In this document: one piece after another, positions 55,273-64,000 of the stretch
How positions within the stretch are numbered: position 1 is the stretch's first letter
Layout of the letters: each line of letters opens with the position of its first letter
Source: Streptomyces sp. WAC 01529
GTDB taxonomy: Bacteria > Actinomycetota > Actinomycetes > Streptomycetales > Streptomycetaceae
Assembly (NCBI RefSeq): GCF_003945545.1
Contig: NZ_CP029617.1
Location: 1,155,001 to 1,219,000, forward strand
Reading direction: 5' to 3'
DNA: 64,000 nt
Made by a program: the position numbers and the translations under genes
The notes under the pieces: model-generated
Databases searched by the model: none
Told to the model about the DNA's origin: nothing
Seen by the model: only the letters and a program-made list of their open reading frames with translations

Positions 55273-56373
55273 TCACCAGTAGCTGCCCTGCACCATGGCC
55301 GCGAGGCTGCCGTGGTGCAGGATCAGCGCGTCCGCGTCCTCGGGGGCGCCGGGCGCCTCGGCCTCGCCGAAGTGGACCTGGCGGTAGGCGACGCGCAGCA
55401 TGACGATCGCGTGCCGCAGCGCCGCGTACAGCGTGTAGAAGTCCATCTCCCGCGGGGTGTGACCGGTGAGCGCGGCGTAGGTCTCCTCGACGCGGTCCCG
55501 GCGCAGGAAGTCCGGCAAGCCCGGTTGGCCGAAACTCACCGTCAGATCCTGGAAGAAGCGGTGGAGGTAGACCATCCAGCCGAGGTCGACCTCGCGCGGT
55601 GCGAGGGCCGCCATCTCCCAGTCCAGGACGGCCGCGGGCTCGAAGCCAGCGTAGACGATGTTCCCGATGCGCGCGTCGCCCCAGTTGAGGACGGGTGCGC
55701 CTTCGGTGTGCGGCCACAGCTCCTCGAGACGGTCGAAGGCGCTCTCGATGAGGGGCGAGCGGGGCAGGCCGCTCACCACCCATGCGTAGTAGGCGCGTTG
55801 GGCCGTGACATGGCGGCGCAGGGGACTTCCCTCACCGGGCAGCGCGAGGAAGTGCGCGTCGCCCGCCGGGACTTGGTCGTGCAGCCGGGCCACGATCCTG
55901 ACCGACGCCTCCTCCAGGTGCGCGCGTTCGGCGTCGGTCGCGGCGTGCAGCCAGTTCCCCTCGTAGGTGTAGGGCATGACGTCCGGCGGTACGCGGCCCT
56001 CGACCCGTTCCATGACGAAGAAGGGCGCGCCGAGCGGCCGGGGGTCCTCTTCCAGCCACAGGACGCGCGGCACCGGCAGGTCGGTGCGTTCGGCGACGAG
56101 CCGCATGGTGCGGTATTGGCGCGGCATGTCGCAGACGGGGAAGATCGTGTACGCCGCCGGGTCGGCCGCCAGGCGCAACGCGCAGCCGCGCAGGGGCGGT
56201 TCGGGGTGTTCGACGGTGAAGAGCAGTGTCTCGCTGGACATGCCGTTGGACTCGGGCACGGTCACGTCGGCCGCCTTGGCGCCGGGCAGGCGGGTGTCGA
56301 GCCAGGCGGTGAGACGGCGGGCGAGTTCTTCCGGTTCGCGCGTGGTGGTGCGGGGGCGGGGCGTCGATGCCAT
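55273..56373 (-). CDS. Aminoglycoside-phosphotransferase-fold kinase (acyl-CoA-dehydrogenase-associated type)
   Basis: A 366-residue APH-fold kinase. FVMERVEGRVPPDVMPYTY, the catalytic loop LNWGDARIGNIVY and the metal-binding AVLDWEMAALAPREVDLGW are intact, with Asp in both. This branch is often paired with acyl-CoA dehydrogenases and is not expected to confer drug resistance; the acceptor could be a hydroxyacyl compound. ATG 56373 with AAGGAG upstream. It follows the 375-aa gene by 46 bp on the same strand. Confidence 0.88.
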   Translation of the reverse strand: MASTPRPRTTTREPEELARRLTAWLDTRLPGAKAADVTVPESNGMSSETLLFTVEHPEPPLRGCALRLAADPAAYTIFPVCDMPRQYRTMRLVAERTDLPVPRVLWLEEDPRPLGAPFFVMERVEGRVPPDVMPYTYEGNWLHAATDAERAHLEEASVRIVARLHDQVPAGDAHFLALPGEGSPLRRHVTAQRAYYAWVVSGLPRSPLIESAFDRLEELWPHTEGAPVLNWGDARIGNIVYAGFEPAAVLDWEMAALAPREVDLGWMVYLHRFFQDLTVSFGQPGLPDFLRRDRVEETYAALTGHTPREMDFYTLYAALRHAIVMLRVAYRQVHFGEAEAPGAPEDADALILHHGSLAAMVQGSYW

Positions 56374-56419
56374 GGCCGTGCTCCTTCCTCGCGGGGCGGT
56401 GGGGCGTTCGCGACGCGTC

Positions 56420-57547
56420 TCAGGGCGCCACGGAGTCGAACCCGCAGAAGCCGCTCGGGTCGTGACGGCCGAAGCTGCCGTGCTCGAAAATGCCGTACCC
56501 GGTCTGCCCGTCGAGGGTGAAGCGGGCGGCGTGGTCGATGACTCCGTACGCGGCCAGGGGGTGGGCTGCGGGGTCGGAGAGGTCGTAGACGCGGCGGTCG
56601 GTCCAGTCGCGGCCGCGCCAGGTGCCGTGCTGCCAGTCGTCGGCGGGCGGATATCCGGCGCCCACGGCCAGCGGCAGCGAGGCGAGGATCTCCACGCCGA
56701 GCTCCAGGGGCTTGTGGTCGTCGGGGCCGGTGAGGTGGATGCGGGCGTGCTCGGGGTGCCGGGTGCCGGGGCGGTAGGTGATGTCGGCGCGGGGCCAGCC
56801 GAGTTGGCGGTCGCGCAGGCCCGGGCGGACGAGGGTGGCGTCGTTCAGGGTGCGGTAGCCGTCCGCGTCCTCCTGCGTGATGACCATCAGGAAGCGGTCG
56901 TCGAAGCGGACCGGGCACCAGATCCAGTGGAAGCCCTCGGTGGCGAACTCCTCTTCCAGGAGCCCGCGTTCCTCGCCGGGGATGGGCCGCACGCCCCAGC
57001 TCCGGTCGCGGGTCGCGGTCCACTCCCCCGGGGCCACGGAGATCTCCTCGCCGCCCGCGCGGATCATTCCGCGGGGGCGGCCCGCCTGGACGAAGCGGCG
57101 CCCTTCCAGGGTCAGCCGGGCGCCGCGGCGCTGGATGTGGTGCGGCTCCCAGAGGGCGGGGAAGTCGGCGGTCCAGGTCAGGTCGTACGACAGGGACGCG
57201 GGGTCGTCCGGGTCGGCGGCGCACTCCAGGCGCAGGCGGCGCAGCGGCTCGTCGACGGTGATGCGCAGCGGGCCTACGCGCAGGTCCGTCCGGTCGTCGC
57301 CGAGGGCGTCGGACGCGCGTACGGCGTGGAGCGTGTCGCCGACGCGGAGGGTGGCGTACGCGTCGATGACACCGGTGTTCGGATAGACGCCGAGGCCGAG
57401 GATGAGCAGGGCGTGGCCCGTGTGGTCGAAGAGGTGGAAGATGCACCGGTCATAGGCGTTCCGGTCGCCGGTCGCGACGTGCTTCATCGACAGGGGCACT
57501 TGGTGCACGGGGTACTCGTCGAGCGGTACCGGACGGTCGTCTTCCAC
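56420..57547 (-). CDS. Hypothetical protein, possibly AttH/CrtC-like beta-barrel
   Basis: A 375-residue soluble protein of mostly beta structure (HLFDHTGHALLILGLGVYP, RITVDEPLRRLRLECAADPD, GEWTATRDRSWGVRPIPGEE, GTWRGRDWTDRRVYDLSDPA). The pairing of two similar halves and the RDRSWGVRP motif recall lipocalin-like AttH/hydroxyneurosporene-synthase proteins, so lipid or isoprenoid binding is possible. Uncertain. GTG 57547 with GGGAGG is chosen over an upstream start at 57568. It precedes the APH-fold kinase and is likely co-transcribed. Confidence 0.72.
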   Translation of the reverse strand: MEDDRPVPLDEYPVHQVPLSMKHVATGDRNAYDRCIFHLFDHTGHALLILGLGVYPNTGVIDAYATLRVGDTLHAVRASDALGDDRTDLRVGPLRITVDEPLRRLRLECAADPDDPASLSYDLTWTADFPALWEPHHIQRRGARLTLEGRRFVQAGRPRGMIRAGGEEISVAPGEWTATRDRSWGVRPIPGEERGLLEEEFATEGFHWIWCPVRFDDRFLMVITQEDADGYRTLNDATLVRPGLRDRQLGWPRADITYRPGTRHPEHARIHLTGPDDHKPLELGVEILASLPLAVGAGYPPADDWQHGTWRGRDWTDRRVYDLSDPAAHPLAAYGVIDHAARFTLDGQTGYGIFEHGSFGRHDPSGFCGFDSVAP

Positions 57548-57861
57548 GGCAGACCTCCCTGGGTGCACGGCAGTTCAGGGTGGCGGGAGGCGGTGTGGGC
57601 CCTCCGGCGCGGAGATGACGGTACGTCAGTTACCGGGACGGAGCCAGACACGGGGAGCCGCTTTCCCCTGCCCTCGGACCGGGGTCCGCCCGCGCCCCGG
57701 GCACGCCGCTCGCCTGCCGCCACACCCCACCACGCCCCCGCCACGCGCCGCCCCACGGCCACCACACCCCCGCGTACGCTGCCTCGACACGCGGAGGGCA
57801 TGAACTGACGCACTAATCCGCGCGGCGGTGACCTCGGCGGCGCGGGAGGCGTTGGCCGGGC
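57548..57861. other. Gene-free stretch (314 bp) between divergent genes
   Basis: Contains promoters of the AttH-like/kinase pair and of the Gln/Pro-rich gene. Pro/Ala-rich readings are composition artefacts. No repeat or operator was seen. Confidence 0.5.
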
Positions 57862-58335
57862 ATGACCCCCACGGACATGGGCCCCCCACACGCCCCCAGC
57901 GGCCGCCGAAGGCGCACGCTGGTGACGGTGCCCGCCTCCGCAGAATCGGTTCCCCCACGTCCTCAGCAGGCCGAGCCACACCAGCAGACGCACCAGCACA
58001 CGCAGCAGCAGCCCCACCAGCAGCCGTACCAGCCGCCCTACCAGCAGCCTCGTCGGCCCCCTGCCTACCAGCCGCCCCCGCAGCAGACCACGTACCAGCA
58101 GCCGCAGCAGACATATCCGCAGCCCCAGCAGGCGTACCAGCAGCAGCCGCAGCAGACGTACCAACCGCCACAGCCCCACCTCCAGGACCCGCCGATCTAC
58201 CGCGCCATGATCAGCCACTGGGCCGACCGGGGCCGGACGCTGCCCGGGCGGCACGACCCCGAGTGGGCCCGGCTCATGGCACCGCCCCGCGGGCAGTTCA
58301 GCGCGTCTCGGGACCCGCGAGGTGACGGGCGATGA
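57862..58335 (+). CDS. Gln/Pro/Tyr-rich low-complexity protein, 157 aa
   Basis: Residues 30-115 are almost wholly Q, P, Y, H and T (QQPYQPPYQQPRRPPAYQPP style), a prion-like or adhesive low-complexity tract. The end is a folded, better conserved tail (IYRAMISHWADRGRTLPGRH, DPEWARLMAPP). No signal peptide. ATG 57862 has a distant GGGAGG. Its 3' end overlaps the convergent acyl-CoA dehydrogenase gene by 38 bp. Codon-position GC is acceptable, and the conserved-looking tail argues for a real gene; function unknown. Confidence 0.65.
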   Translation: MTPTDMGPPHAPSGRRRRTLVTVPASAESVPPRPQQAEPHQQTHQHTQQQPHQQPYQPPYQQPRRPPAYQPPPQQTTYQQPQQTYPQPQQAYQQQPQQTYQPPQPHLQDPPIYRAMISHWADRGRTLPGRHDPEWARLMAPPRGQFSASRDPRGDGR

Positions 58336-59470
58336 CCATGCGCTGGATCTGATTGGTGCCCTCGACGATCTGCAGCACCTTGGCCTCACGCATGAGGCGC
58401 TCCACGGGGAAGTCCGCCGTGTAGCCATAGCCCCCGAGGACCTGCACGGCGTCCGTCGTCACCTTCATCGCCGCGTCCGTGCACAGCAGCTTGGCCATGG
58501 CCGCCTGCTTGGCGAACGGACGCCCGGTGTCGCGCAGCCTGGCCGCCGACAGATAGAGCGCCCGGCCCGCCTCGATCTGCGTCGCCATGTCGGCGAGCAT
58601 GAAGCGAAGACCCTGGAAGTCCGCGATCGGCCGGCCGAACTGGCGCCGTTCGGTGGCGTACGCGAGCGCCTCGTCCAGCGCCGCCTGGGCCACCCCGATG
58701 GCGCAGGCCGCGATGCCGAGCCGCCCCGAGTCGAGCGCGGAGAGCGCGATGGCGAAGCCCTGGCCCTCGTCCCCGATGCGGCGGGAGTCGGGGATGCGTA
58801 CGCCGTCGAAGTGGACCTGGGCGGTGGGCGAGCCCTTCATGCCCATCTTCTTCTCCGGCACCGCGGCGCTCAGCCCCTCGGCGTCGCCCGGCACCAGGAA
58901 GGCCGTGACGCCCCGGGCGCCCTCGCCGCCGGTGCGGGCGAGCACGGTGTAGAAGTCGGCGACTCCGCCGTGCGTGATCCAGGCCTTGGTGCCGTCGATG
59001 ACCCAGTAGTCGCCGTCGCGCACGGCCTTCGTGCGCAGGGACGCGGCGTCCGAGCCGGACGCGGGCTCCGAGAGGCAGTACGCGCCCAGCAGACCGCCGC
59101 CCAGCATGGCGGGCAGGTGTTCGGTCTGCTGCTCCTTGGTGCCGTACCCGGCGAGCGCGTGGCAGGACAGCGAGTGGACACTGACGCCGAGGCCGACGGT
59201 CAGCCGCGCGGCGGCCAGCTCCTCCAGGACCTGGAGGTAGACCTCGTAGGGCTGGTCGCCGCCGCCGAACTCGGAGTCGTACGCGAGGCCGAGCAGGCCG
59301 GCCTCGGAGAGGAGGGTGAAGATCTCGCGCGGGAAGCGGCCGGCTTCCTCTTCCTCGGCCGCCTTCGGGGCGATCTCGCGGTGGACGATGTCCCGGACGA
59401 GCGAGAGCAGATCCCTGGCCTCATCCGTCGGCAGCTGACGATCCACCGGCTGCGGGGCGTGGTCGGGCAT
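58298..59470 (-). CDS. Acyl-CoA dehydrogenase
   Basis: A 390-residue FAD enzyme that introduces the alpha,beta double bond in acyl-CoA and passes electrons to ETF. Signatures CLSEPASGSDAASLRT and the C-terminal AVQVLGGYGYTADFPVERLM are present. The catalytic glutamate lies in IVEGTNQIQRMVIARHL. The chain length preference is not readable. ATG 59470 follows GGAGGAG. Divergent from the chitinase gene across 358 bp. Confidence 0.95.
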   Translation of the reverse strand: MPDHAPQPVDRQLPTDEARDLLSLVRDIVHREIAPKAAEEEEAGRFPREIFTLLSEAGLLGLAYDSEFGGGDQPYEVYLQVLEELAAARLTVGLGVSVHSLSCHALAGYGTKEQQTEHLPAMLGGGLLGAYCLSEPASGSDAASLRTKAVRDGDYWVIDGTKAWITHGGVADFYTVLARTGGEGARGVTAFLVPGDAEGLSAAVPEKKMGMKGSPTAQVHFDGVRIPDSRRIGDEGQGFAIALSALDSGRLGIAACAIGVAQAALDEALAYATERRQFGRPIADFQGLRFMLADMATQIEAGRALYLSAARLRDTGRPFAKQAAMAKLLCTDAAMKVTTDAVQVLGGYGYTADFPVERLMREAKVLQIVEGTNQIQRMVIARHLAGPETR

Positions 59471-59681
59471 GACGCTCTCCTCCCTGTGGGGCTACGGCGG
59501 ACGCCCGCGCAGGGTGAGGCGGCGACGCCGGAAACGATGCCGAGCCAGGGTCTCTTTCCGGGTCACGGAAGCGGCTGACCAGCGGCTGCGGCGCGTTGAG
59601 TATGCCCGATCGGCGGTACCCCAGTCACTAGTTAACGACCGCTTACTCGAAAGATATCCGAGATCGTCACCAGGAGGCGGG

Positions 59682-59725
59682 ATTGGTACGAACCATTGAC
59701 CGTACTGGTCTAGTCCTCCTACTCT
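59682..59725 (+). promoter_or_regulatory. Chitinase promoter with DasR-type (dre) site
   Basis: TTGACC (59696-59701), 18 bp, TACTCT (59720-59725) form the promoter. Between the elements ACTGGTCTAGTCCTCC (59704-59719) matches the DasR consensus ACTGGTCTAGACCACT at 13 of 16 bases. A second, weaker palindrome (ATTGGTACGAACCATT, 59682-59697) overlaps the -35 element. Control by N-acetylglucosamine through DasR is the expected outcome; the site also resembles chitinase direct repeats. Confidence 0.75.
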
Positions 59726-59828
59726 TCCCCGCAACGTCTTACCGCGTTCATGCCAAGCGCATGGGCAGGGCGTCAGCAGGTCCTCGGCACCACTTCCCCC
59801 TCCCTGTTTCCCCCCACGAGGAGACACG

Positions 59829-61073
<1,245 letters not shown>

Positions 61074-61092
61074 CGTCGTCCGTACGTGAAGT

Positions 61093-61120
61093 GGGGCGGG
61101 GGCCGGTCGGCTCCCGCCCC
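61093..61120. terminator. Hairpin between chitinase and the tetR gene
   Basis: GGGGCGGG (61093-61100) pairs with CCCGCCCC (61113-61120), with weak further pairing on either side (CGTGAAG/TTACGCG). Between convergent stops. Confidence 0.75.
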
Positions 61121-61136
61121 TTACGCGTGCGCCGCT

Positions 61137-61760
61137 TCAGGGGCGCGACGGCGCCGGGTACGACGGCTCGAACTCCTCAATGACGCGCAGCGTGTCCCCG
61201 AGCGTGCGCACGAGCAGGTCGCGGACCGTCTCGCGCGCCAGCGCGCGGTGGCCGATCCAGTCGAGCGTGACGCCCTCGACGCTGCACAGCCAGCCGAGCA
61301 GCGCGGTCCGCGCCAGGCGCGGGATGTCCTTGCGGCCGTACGTCACTTCGGCGATCGTCGCGATCACCGCCTCGCGCACGCCGTCCCGTATCGCCTGCAC
61401 CTCGGCGTCGAAGCCGACACCGCCGCTGATGATCGCGCGGTAGGCCGCCTGGTGGTGCTCGGCATAGCGCAGATAGCCGTCGATGGTGCGCTGCACGCGG
61501 TCCGCGGGCGGGAGGTCGTCGTGGCGTCCGGCGCGCGCGACGAGGTCGGCGACGGAGTCCTCGATGATCGCGAGGTAGTAGCCGCGCTTGGACTTGAAGT
61601 AGTAGTAGATCAGCCCTTTGGCGACGCCCGCCTGCTTCGCGATGTCGTCCATCGACAGGGCGTCGTAGGAGGTGTCGGCGAACAACTTCCGGCCGATGGT
61701 GATGAGTTCGGCGCGCCGTGCCGCGGAGCGGTCGGTACCGCGCTGTTGACTATTATTCAA
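61137..61760 (-). CDS. TetR-family transcriptional regulator
   Basis: A 207-residue repressor. Helix-turn-helix (ITIGRKLFADTSYDALSMDD, IAKQAGVAKGLIYYYFKSKR) and an all-helical ligand domain. TTG 61760 is the proposed start, giving a normal N terminus; a reading up to 61865 would be an abnormal extension. It is divergent from the DUF6230/DUF6114 genes, and an operator-like palindrome overlaps its own start, so self-control is likely. Start confidence is low. Confidence 0.85.
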   Translation of the reverse strand: MNNSQQRGTDRSAARRAELITIGRKLFADTSYDALSMDDIAKQAGVAKGLIYYYFKSKRGYYLAIIEDSVADLVARAGRHDDLPPADRVQRTIDGYLRYAEHHQAAYRAIISGGVGFDAEVQAIRDGVREAVIATIAEVTYGRKDIPRLARTALLGWLCSVEGVTLDWIGHRALARETVRDLLVRTLGDTLRVIEEFEPSYPAPSRP

Positions 61761-61775
61761 TTCCGGCCCTAGTCT
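61746..61775 (+). promoter_or_regulatory. Promoter and candidate TetR operator for the DUF6230/DUF6114 genes
   Basis: TTGACT (61746-61751), 18 bp, TAGTCT (61770-61775) form a strong-looking promoter for the plus strand. TTGACTATTATTCAA (61746-61760) is a palindrome with one mismatched pair, overlapping the -35 element and the tetR start, and unusually AT-rich. Confidence 0.65.
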
Positions 61776-61901
61776 CCAACTGCCTCGGATTGTCCGCAGT
61801 ATGGCAGAACCGCGCCACCGGCCGGTTCGGCCGCCGAGGAGCTTTCCCGCACTCCCCTTACGCACGCTTGACGACGCGGAACGACGTACGGGAGGAAGAC
61901 A

Positions 61902-62516
61902 GTGAGCGCAGCACGCGACGCGTTACGCGAGGGCAGAACCTCCTGGAAGAAGACGGCCGTGGTGGCCATGCCGGCGGTCCTTGCCGTCGGTGTGATGGCC
62001 TCCGTGATGGCCGAGGGCGCGCTCGCCGCGTCCTTCGCCGTCTCGGGCACCAGCTTCCAGGTCTCCTCGGGCAAGCTGACCAGCGAGGGCCTGTCCTCGT
62101 ACGTCCAGACCGACCGGGACATCGACGGCAAGGGGCACCCCGTGGCGCTCCTCGGGATCGGTGACGCCACCCTGACCGACATCTGCCAGGCCGCCGAGGT
62201 CAAGACCCCGCTCGGCAAGGTGGTGTTCAAGCTGACCGCGGGCGGCGACGCGGGCAATGTCACCGCCAGCAATCTCGTCATCGACGGCGAGGACCTGGTC
62301 GGCGACGCCCGCTTCGGCACCGCGGAGATCGGCCGGGACGCCTCGACGCTCGACGAGGTGCCCGGGGTCAAGGGCGAGCGGGGCAAGTTCGGGCTCCAGG
62401 CCGGGGACATCACCGTCTCCGGGGTGAAGTCGAACGCCTGGTCGGCGACCGGCGGCAACTTCCGGCTCAAGGGCATGCGGGTCGACGTCAGCCTCGGCGG
62501 CAAGAAGTGCTTCTGA
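61902..62516 (+). CDS. DUF6230-type exported/membrane-anchored protein
   Basis: A 204-residue protein. Residues 17-43 (AVVAMPAVLAVGVMASVMAE then GALAASFAVSG) form a signal anchor, and the rest is a beta-rich extracellular domain (SFQVSSGKLTSEGLSSYVQT, FKLTAGGDAGNVTASNLVID, NAWSATGGNFRLKGMRVDVS). It is often annotated as a cholesterol esterase but has no esterase motif. GTG 61902 follows GGAGGA. It overlaps the next gene by 10 bp and probably acts with it in the cell envelope. Confidence 0.85.
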   Translation: MSAARDALREGRTSWKKTAVVAMPAVLAVGVMASVMAEGALAASFAVSGTSFQVSSGKLTSEGLSSYVQTDRDIDGKGHPVALLGIGDATLTDICQAAEVKTPLGKVVFKLTAGGDAGNVTASNLVIDGEDLVGDARFGTAEIGRDASTLDEVPGVKGERGKFGLQAGDITVSGVKSNAWSATGGNFRLKGMRVDVSLGGKKCF

Positions 62517-63484
62517 CCGGCGGCGGCAGGGGCGGTGTCAGAGCCTTCCGCAAGGACGGCGGCGGCTGGCTCGACCGGCGGCTGCCCTGGCCTCAGCAGC
62601 GCCGGACCGTCCGCAGATGGCGGCGGACCCGGCCGTTCTGGGGCGGGCTGCTGCTGATCCTCGGCGGCGCCGAGCTGCTGCTGGTGCCGCTCTCGCCGCT
62701 GACGGTCCTGGTGAGCCTCGGGCTCGGCGGGATCGCGGCGGTCGGCATCGGGATCGCGCTGGTCGTGGCGGGGCTCTTCCTGTGGTTCCTGCCGCACACG
62801 CACCACTACGTGAGCCTCAACGCCCTGATCCTCTCGGTGCTCTCGTTCGCCGCCACCAACCTGGGCGGGTTCCTCGTCGGCATGCTCCTCGGCATCGCGG
62901 GCAGCGCCATGGGCTTCGGCTGGACGCCGGTGCCCGAGGAGGCCGAGGAGGATCCCGCGCGGCCGAAGGTGCGGGACGGGCAGGGCACGCGGACGCTCGC
63001 GGTGCTGCTGCCCGTGGTGATCGTCGCCGGGATCGTGAACGGGAGTCCGGCCGAGGCGGCGCCCTCGGAGTCGATCGTGGCGCCGAGGACCCCGCCGACC
63101 ATCACCACCACGCTCTTCGCCCCGAAGGGCTTCATCCTGGCGGGCGTCACCGAGATCCCCACCGCGGACGGGCCGTTGAAGGTCATGGTGCTGCGGATGA
63201 AGGCCGCCTCGCTCACCGACTACAGGCTGAAGACGCGGGACGGGGGCGGGGAACTGGCCCTGGGCGCCGACACGTTGGACCTGAGCGGCTCGGTCACGCT
63301 CTATCTGACCAAGTTCAAGGGCTGCCTCGAAGGCCTGCTCTGCCTGACCTTCACCCCCGACAAGCTGCCGGTGCCGCCCGTCGTGCCGCCGTTCGTCTTC
63401 ATGACGGACGTGAGCGCCGAACAGGCCCTGGTCACCTCGGACTCGATCGTGGCGGGCGGGCTCTCCCTCAAGGCCTCGACGTGA
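62507..63484 (+). CDS. DUF6114-type membrane protein with extra C-terminal beta domain
   Basis: A 325-residue protein. The DUF6114 core (RRTRPFWGGLLLILGGAELL) has four membrane helices in about 45-145 (LTVLVSLGLGGIAAVGIGIA, LVVAGLFLWFLPHTHHY, ATNLGGFLVGMLLGIAG). A fifth helix (TLAVLLPVVIVAGIVNG) leads into about 130 residues of beta-rich sequence resembling the neighbouring DUF6230 domain, so the protein looks like a fusion of the two families. GTG 62507 lacks a good ribosome site and overlaps the previous gene, which suggests translational coupling. Confidence 0.8.
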   Translation: MLLTGGGRGGVRAFRKDGGGWLDRRLPWPQQRRTVRRWRRTRPFWGGLLLILGGAELLLVPLSPLTVLVSLGLGGIAAVGIGIALVVAGLFLWFLPHTHHYVSLNALILSVLSFAATNLGGFLVGMLLGIAGSAMGFGWTPVPEEAEEDPARPKVRDGQGTRTLAVLLPVVIVAGIVNGSPAEAAPSESIVAPRTPPTITTTLFAPKGFILAGVTEIPTADGPLKVMVLRMKAASLTDYRLKTRDGGGELALGADTLDLSGSVTLYLTKFKGCLEGLLCLTFTPDKLPVPPVVPPFVFMTDVSAEQALVTSDSIVAGGLSLKAST

Positions 63485-63509
63485 GGGGCGCGGCCGGAAG
63501 GGCCTCGGC

Positions 63510-64000
63510 ATGATCCAGATCCAGGCCGCCCTCTTCTGGGCGTACGCGGTCGGCGCGACGTTCGCGCTCTCCGCGGGGCGGCAGTTGCAGGTGTGGGAGC
63601 GGATCAACGCGGGCGAGGGGCCGCGCACCCGCGGCCGGGCCGCCAATCCGTATCTGGCGCTGACCGCGCTCTTCGCCGCCGTCCTGATGGTGCCGACCGG
63701 CCTCTTCCTGCTGTGGCAGAACCCCGCCTGGGCGACCATGCACGTCGCGGACGGCCACGAGGGCGTGTGGGCGGGGTTCGTGCTCTTCTACGCGGGCGGG
63801 ATCCCGGTCGCCGCGATCATCGGGTTCCTCGTGGCGCAGGCGCTGGTGCTGGTGGGCGCGGGCTACTGGGCGTACCTGCAGTGCGTGGGCGGGTACTTCC
63901 TGCTGTTCGGGACGCTGATCCACGGCTGGGACGGCCGGGGGTACGAGCGTTTCCTGTCACCCGGCGCGGCGGACTTCGCCCGCTGGCCGAGGGAGAGCGT
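63510..64000 (+). CDS. Membrane protein, 3'-truncated by the window edge
   Basis: Starts at ATG 63510 with GGAAGG nearby and runs off the window after 163 codons. The frame encodes at least three or four hydrophobic segments (LFWAYAVGATFALSAG, LALTALFAAVLMVPTGLFLL, GFVLFYAGGIPVAAIIGFLV, LVLVGAGYWAYLQCVGGYFL), with WERINAGEGPRTRGRAANPY in a loop. I do not recognise the family. It follows the DUF6114 gene by 25 bp and is probably in the same TetR-controlled unit. Confidence 0.75.
   Translation, partial: MIQIQAALFWAYAVGATFALSAGRQLQVWERINAGEGPRTRGRAANPYLALTALFAAVLMVPTGLFLLWQNPAWATMHVADGHEGVWAGFVLFYAGGIPVAAIIGFLVAQALVLVGAGYWAYLQCVGGYFLLFGTLIHGWDGRGYERFLSPGAADFARWPRES

Noticed and set aside
55273..56373. 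Aminoglycoside resistance kinase
   Set aside because: Although the fold is APH, the sequence belongs to the acyl-CoA-dehydrogenase-associated branch and lies in a metabolic context.

Overview
The window is a contiguous stretch of chromosome from a Streptomyces-type actinomycete. The evidence is very high GC with third-position G/C bias, GTG/TTG starts, GGAGG-type ribosome sites, ATGA/GTGA overlaps, and actinomycete hallmarks: RbpA, a mycothiol-dependent dehydrogenase, polyprenol-phosphomannose synthase, a conservon and chitinase. From memory, the backbone order (ptsI, acetoacetyl-CoA synthetase, VanX-like dipeptidase, then rbpA, fxsA, ppm1, amidohydrolase, Lrp, chitinase) matches the S. coelicolor SCO1391-SCO1429 interval, with extra gene sets between.

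Layout. 0-8.3 kb: end of ptsI, a hypothetical protein, acetoacetyl-CoA synthetase, a GH31 glycosidase, a NUDIX hydrolase and a secreted VanX-like dipeptidase. 8.4-10.1 kb: a translationally coupled DUF35/thiolase-like pair behind a 17-bp inverted repeat. 10.4-12.8 kb: glpF-glpK. 12.9-18.1 kb: a conservon (sensor, roadblock, DUF742, GTPase) with remains of an ATP-type 5-oxoprolinase lodged between cvnC and cvnD. 19.1-28.1 kb: a betaine demethylation cluster comprising a Rieske oxygenase, its ferredoxin and reductase, dimethylglycine oxidase, sarcosine oxidase, S-(hydroxymethyl)mycothiol dehydrogenase and an IclR regulator. Together these would take glycine betaine to glycine and dispose of the formaldehyde. 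Short related inverted repeats, likely operators, precede the ferredoxin/iclR and dehydrogenase genes.

28.1-35.4 kb: a three-gene minus-strand operon that looks like an SMC/MukB-type condensin set: a possible kleisin-like protein, a winged-helix MukE-like protein and a 1552-residue coiled-coil ATPase. It has no Wadjet-type JetD nuclease next to it. A six-copy 22-bp tandem repeat array lies just upstream of its probably leaderless promoter. 35.6-41.0 kb: a 5-oxoproline utilisation unit (GntR regulator with a perfect 17-bp palindrome between promoter elements, MFS transporter, DUF1445 protein, pxpA, pxpB, pxpC). This is the functional counterpart of the degenerate oxoprolinase at 13.5-14.2 kb.

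41-49.7 kb: HEAT-repeat and ankyrin proteins, a small membrane protein plus an FtsK/TraB-like protein that has lost its Walker lysine, a MocR regulator divergent from a YczE-type membrane protein, a glycerophosphodiesterase and a UMF1-type MFS protein. 49.8-64 kb: rbpA with a textbook sigma-R promoter, fxsA, ppm1, an amidohydrolase with an Lrp regulator, an aminoglycoside-phosphotransferase-fold kinase, an acyl-CoA dehydrogenase, a chitinase with a DasR-type site inside its promoter, and a TetR-controlled set of DUF6230/DUF6114 envelope proteins that runs off the end.

Another feature is the number of short perfect or near-perfect tandem repeats (periods 6, 8, 9, 18, 22 and 39 bp). Several lie in or beside the betaine genes, and two sit inside coding sequence as in-frame insertions. 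I saw no tRNA, rRNA, insertion sequence, integrase or CRISPR array. All family assignments come from reading motifs, without database searches.
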